Assembly (NCBI RefSeq): GCF_003610805.1 | Contig: NZ_RAPF01000003.1 | Location: 248,001-312,000, forward strand | Direction of reading: 5' to 3' | Origin: Altericroceibacterium spongiae | GTDB taxonomy: Bacteria; Pseudomonadota; Alphaproteobacteria; Sphingomonadales; Sphingomonadaceae | DNA length: 64,000 bases | Part shown: positions 61,328-64,000 of the stretch, in pieces | How positions within the stretch are numbered: position 1 is the first letter of the stretch | Layout: each line of letters starts with the position of its first letter | Position numbers and translations under genes: made by a program | The notes under the pieces: generated by a model | What the model saw: the letters and a program-made list of their open reading frames with translations, nothing else | What the model was told of the DNA's origin: nothing | Databases searched by the model: none

Positions 61328-64000
61328 ATGATCACAGCCCCTATGACCGGGTGCATGACGATTTTCTCGCGTATAGCCCGTAATCTTGCTTCCGTTGCTA
61401 CGCTCGGCCTGCTTCTTTCTTCTCCGACAGCGGTGCAGGCGCAGGATGCTGCCGCTGCATCGGCAGCGAAACAAAGCGTCCCGACAGCGCCACAGCCGCG
61501 CTATCTCAAGCCCGATGATCCGTGGATTTATCGCAAGACGGACATTCCGGTCGACAAGGAATGGCTCTTCGGGGAAATGCCTAATGGTTTGCGCTATGCG
61601 GTGCGGCGCAATGGCGTTCCGCCGGGGCAGGTTTCTATCCGTATCCGGATCGATGCGGGCTCTCTTTACGAAAAAGCCGATGAGCGCGGTTATGCGCATC
61701 TGATCGAGCATCTCACATTTCGGCAATCGAAATATCTCGAATCGGGTGCTGCCATTCCCACCTGGCAGCGGCTGGGTGCGACTTTCGGCAGCGATACCAA
61801 TGCGGAAACCACGCCGACGCAGACAGTCTACAAGCTCGATCTGCCCAATGCGACGCCCGATCATCTGGCCGAAAGCATGAAATTGCTGTCCGGTATGATC
61901 CGCGAGCCGGCTCTCAGTCAGGCCAATCTCAATGCCGACCTTCCGATCGTTCTGGCTGAAAGGCGTGAGAATGCCGGGCCCAATATGCGCGTGGCCGAAG
62001 CGACACGCTCCGTCCTGTTCGATGGCCAGCCTTTGTCCGACCGTTCCCCCATCGGCACGGTGAAAACCTTGAAAGCGGCGACCCCGCAAAAGGTGAGAGC
62101 GTTCCATGATCGCTGGTACCGGCCGGAAAATACGGTGATTGTGGCGGTTGGCGATGCCGACCCGAAATTGCTCGCCAAGCTGATCGAAGATCGCTTCGCT
62201 GACTGGAAAGGCAAGGGTAAGCCTCAGCCTCAGCCCGATTTCGGTACGCCCAAAGCACCTGCGGACGGGAAAGACCCCAATCCGGTCGGCAAGACAGACA
62301 TTCTGGTCGAACCCAGTCTGCCTCGCGGTATTACCTATGCGATTTTGCGGCCCTGGGAACAGGTCAATGACAATATCGAATATAATCGCGGCCTTCTGAT
62401 CGATGCTATCGCTCAGGCAATTATCAATCGGCGGCTGGAAGCCAGAGCGCGCGCCGGCGGCAGTTATCTGTTTGCCGGTGTCGAGCAGCAGGATGTCAGC
62501 CGCAGTGCCGATGCCACTTTTGTAACGGTGACGCCGTTGGGCGATGACTGGAAAGCCGCTTTGGATGATGTCCGCTCAGTGATCGCCGATGCGCTTGCCG
62601 AACCGCCGACCAAAGAAGAAATCCAGCGCGAAGTGGATGAATATCGCGTCGTGTTTGCCAATCAGGTCGAGCAGCGCGATTTGCAGGCGGGCGCTCAACT
62701 TGCCGATACGATCGTCAATGCAGTTGATATCCGTGAAGCCGTGGCAGCGCCTGAAGTAGTGCAGCAGGTTTTCACTGGCATGCAGGATCGCTTGACACCT
62801 GAAGCTGTGTTCGAAAGCACCAAACGCCTGTTTAGCGGCACTGTGACACGCGCATTGATGCTGACACCCAAGGCGCAGGAAGCAACAGCGGAAGATCTGC
62901 GATCTGCCATGAAGGAGAAGGTCGAAGCTTCCGGGGATTCGCGGATTGCTGCGCAGACGATTTCCTTTGCTGATCTGCCGCCCATCGGGACGCCGCAACA
63001 GCCGGAAATCCGCGCACCGATGGGCGTTTTCAATATTGAAGGGGTTAAATTCCCCAACGGGGTCACCGGCATGGTCTGGCGTACCACCAATGAGCCGGGG
63101 CGTGTGACTGTGCGGGTGCGTTTTGGTAGCGGATATCGCGCTTTTACGGCCAAGGATGCGCCCTATATTCCGCTTGGCGAAATGGCGCTGGTAGGATCGG
63201 GCCTGGGCGATCTGGGCGAAGAGGAGCTTGACCGTATTTCGACCGGGCGCAAGCTGGGTTTCGATTTCCGGATCGAAGACGGCACTTTCGTTCTGGAAGG
63301 CCGGACCCGCCCGCAGGATGTGGCGGATCAGCTTTATCTGTTCGCCGCCAAGCTTGCCATGCCGCGCTGGAATCCCAATCCGGTCAATCGCGCCAAAGCG
63401 GCTATCAGCATGCAATATAATGGCTTCGATGCGAATCCGACCGGGATCATCAATCGTGATCTCGAATGGCTGCTGCATGACAAAGACCCGCGTTTTGCGA
63501 CGCCAACCCCTGAACAAATCGATCAGACTACGCCGGAAGGCTTTCGCAAAGTGTGGGAACCGCTGCTGAAGCAGGGGCCGGTAGAAGTCATGGTGTTCGG
63601 TGATATCGATCCCGACCAAACTGTGGCAGCATTGTCGCGTACCTTCGGGGCTCTCGATCCGCGCGACCCGATTCCGGCAGCGGCCGAGCAGCGGACAACC
63701 TCATTCCCGGCGTCCAATGACAAGCCGCTGGTTATCACTCACCAGGGCGAAGCCGATCAGGCGGCGGCCGTCATGGCCTGGCCGACAGGTGGCGGATCGG
63801 CCGGTCTGCCCGAATCGCGCAAGCTGGAAGTGTTGAGCCAGCTTTTCTCGAACCGTCTGCTCGACGCAGTGCGTGAAGGCACAGGGTCAAGCTATGCGCC
63901 ATCGGTCAGTTCCAACTGGCCGCTCGATACCGATAGCGGTGGCTATATTTTGGCCATGGCACAATTGCCGCCCGAAGCTGTGCCGGTCTTCTTTATCGAA
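61328..64000 (+). CDS. M16 family zinc metallopeptidase (runs off the window)
   Basis: The first 891 codons of a two-half M16 (pitrilysin-like) peptidase; the frame is open to the window end. A signal peptide (FSRIARNLASVATLGLLLSS then PTAVQA) indicates export. The inverted zinc motif HxxEH is in AHLIEHLTF (about residue 122), with the third ligand Glu likely in LAERRENAG. An M16_C domain follows (RWYRPENTVIVAVGD), and the second half begins near GVFNIEGVKFPNGVTGMVW. Starts at 61328, 61343 or 61355 all fit; 61355 gives the most typical signal peptide. Confidence 0.9.
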   Translation, partial: MITAPMTGCMTIFSRIARNLASVATLGLLLSSPTAVQAQDAAAASAAKQSVPTAPQPRYLKPDDPWIYRKTDIPVDKEWLFGEMPNGLRYAVRRNGVPPGQVSIRIRIDAGSLYEKADERGYAHLIEHLTFRQSKYLESGAAIPTWQRLGATFGSDTNAETTPTQTVYKLDLPNATPDHLAESMKLLSGMIREPALSQANLNADLPIVLAERRENAGPNMRVAEATRSVLFDGQPLSDRSPIGTVKTLKAATPQKVRAFHDRWYRPENTVIVAVGDADPKLLAKLIEDRFADWKGKGKPQPQPDFGTPKAPADGKDPNPVGKTDILVEPSLPRGITYAILRPWEQVNDNIEYNRGLLIDAIAQAIINRRLEARARAGGSYLFAGVEQQDVSRSADATFVTVTPLGDDWKAALDDVRSVIADALAEPPTKEEIQREVDEYRVVFANQVEQRDLQAGAQLADTIVNAVDIREAVAAPEVVQQVFTGMQDRLTPEAVFESTKRLFSGTVTRALMLTPKAQEATAEDLRSAMKEKVEASGDSRIAAQTISFADLPPIGTPQQPEIRAPMGVFNIEGVKFPNGVTGMVWRTTNEPGRVTVRVRFGSGYRAFTAKDAPYIPLGEMALVGSGLGDLGEEELDRISTGRKLGFDFRIEDGTFVLEGRTRPQDVADQLYLFAAKLAMPRWNPNPVNRAKAAISMQYNGFDANPTGIINRDLEWLLHDKDPRFATPTPEQIDQTTPEGFRKVWEPLLKQGPVEVMVFGDIDPDQTVAALSRTFGALDPRDPIPAAAEQRTTSFPASNDKPLVITHQGEADQAAAVMAWPTGGGSAGLPESRKLEVLSQLFSNRLLDAVREGTGSSYAPSVSSNWPLDTDSGGYILAMAQLPPEAVPVFFIE

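Noticed and set aside
61238-62107. Upstream extension of nifU giving a 482-residue protein
   Set aside because: The extension runs antisense through the M16 peptidase gene. NifU homology starts at MFIETETTPN (61237).
1-64000. tRNA, rRNA, CRISPR, IS element or prophage
   Set aside because: I looked for tRNA T-arm sequences, regularly spaced repeats, transposase and phage genes and found none that hold up. A covariance or profile scan would be needed to exclude diverged cases.

Overview
The window is about 64 kb of a gene-dense, moderately high-GC alphaproteobacterial chromosome. Order Sphingomonadales is the best fit. The basis is the gene order tsaB-rimI-mucR-fur-plsC-miaB and phoH-ybeY-corC, the serC-serA-hisZ-purA neighbourhood, the long (376 aa) alphaproteobacterial type of SerC behind a short structured leader, and the abundance of TonB-dependent receptors. 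No rRNA, tRNA, CRISPR array, transposase or prophage was seen.

Left part (1-9.7 kb): the tail of a probable TonB receptor, the dgoK-dgoA pair (De Ley-Doudoroff galactonate pathway), a secreted M1/LTA4-hydrolase-like peptidase, a small membrane protein, Dps, 6-phosphogluconolactonase overlapping a NUDIX gene, a lipoprotein, uvrB and a DUF3617-like lipoprotein. From 9.8 to 14.7 kb lies an alpha/beta hydrolase and the four-gene Anbu cluster: circularly permuted ATP-grasp, alpha-E protein, transglutaminase and proteasome-like peptidase. From 14.9 to 27.2 kb come a FixJ-like regulator, NUDIX, extensin-like lipoprotein, serC-serA, hisZ, a small AT-richer insert with two unrecognised genes, an aldo/keto reductase, purA, an L,D-transpeptidase and a two-domain regulator.

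Middle part (27.2-48.5 kb): asparaginase, a GAF-GGDEF-EAL protein, a KefB-type antiporter, a frameshifted lipoprotein gene, and a translationally coupled four-gene operon (nucleotidyltransferase, HAD-IB phosphatase, CDP-glycerol-transferase-like protein, GT4) that looks like a surface-polymer pathway. Next is a metal block. A short ModE-type regulator sits beside a divergent lipoprotein/TonB-receptor pair whose promoters share a perfect 18-bp inverted repeat with the geometry of a ModE operator. A receptor/membrane-protein/PepSY operon with Fur-box-like sequences follows, then a mgtE-modB-modC-pncB run on the minus strand. No modA and no Mop/TOBE domain was found in the window.

Right part (48.5-64 kb): cyclophilin, a LysR regulator, corC-ybeY-phoH, a P-type H+-ATPase inserted on the opposite strand, miaB-plsC-fur-mucR, rimI-tsaB, a RutE-like nitroreductase with nifU, and the first 890 codons of an M16 protease that runs off the window.

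The most interesting candidate system is the ModE-box-controlled outer-membrane receptor and lipoprotein, with modBC nearby but without an obvious binding protein. This suggests TonB-dependent oxyanion (molybdate or tungstate) uptake. The Anbu cluster and the four-gene surface-polymer operon are the next best targets.
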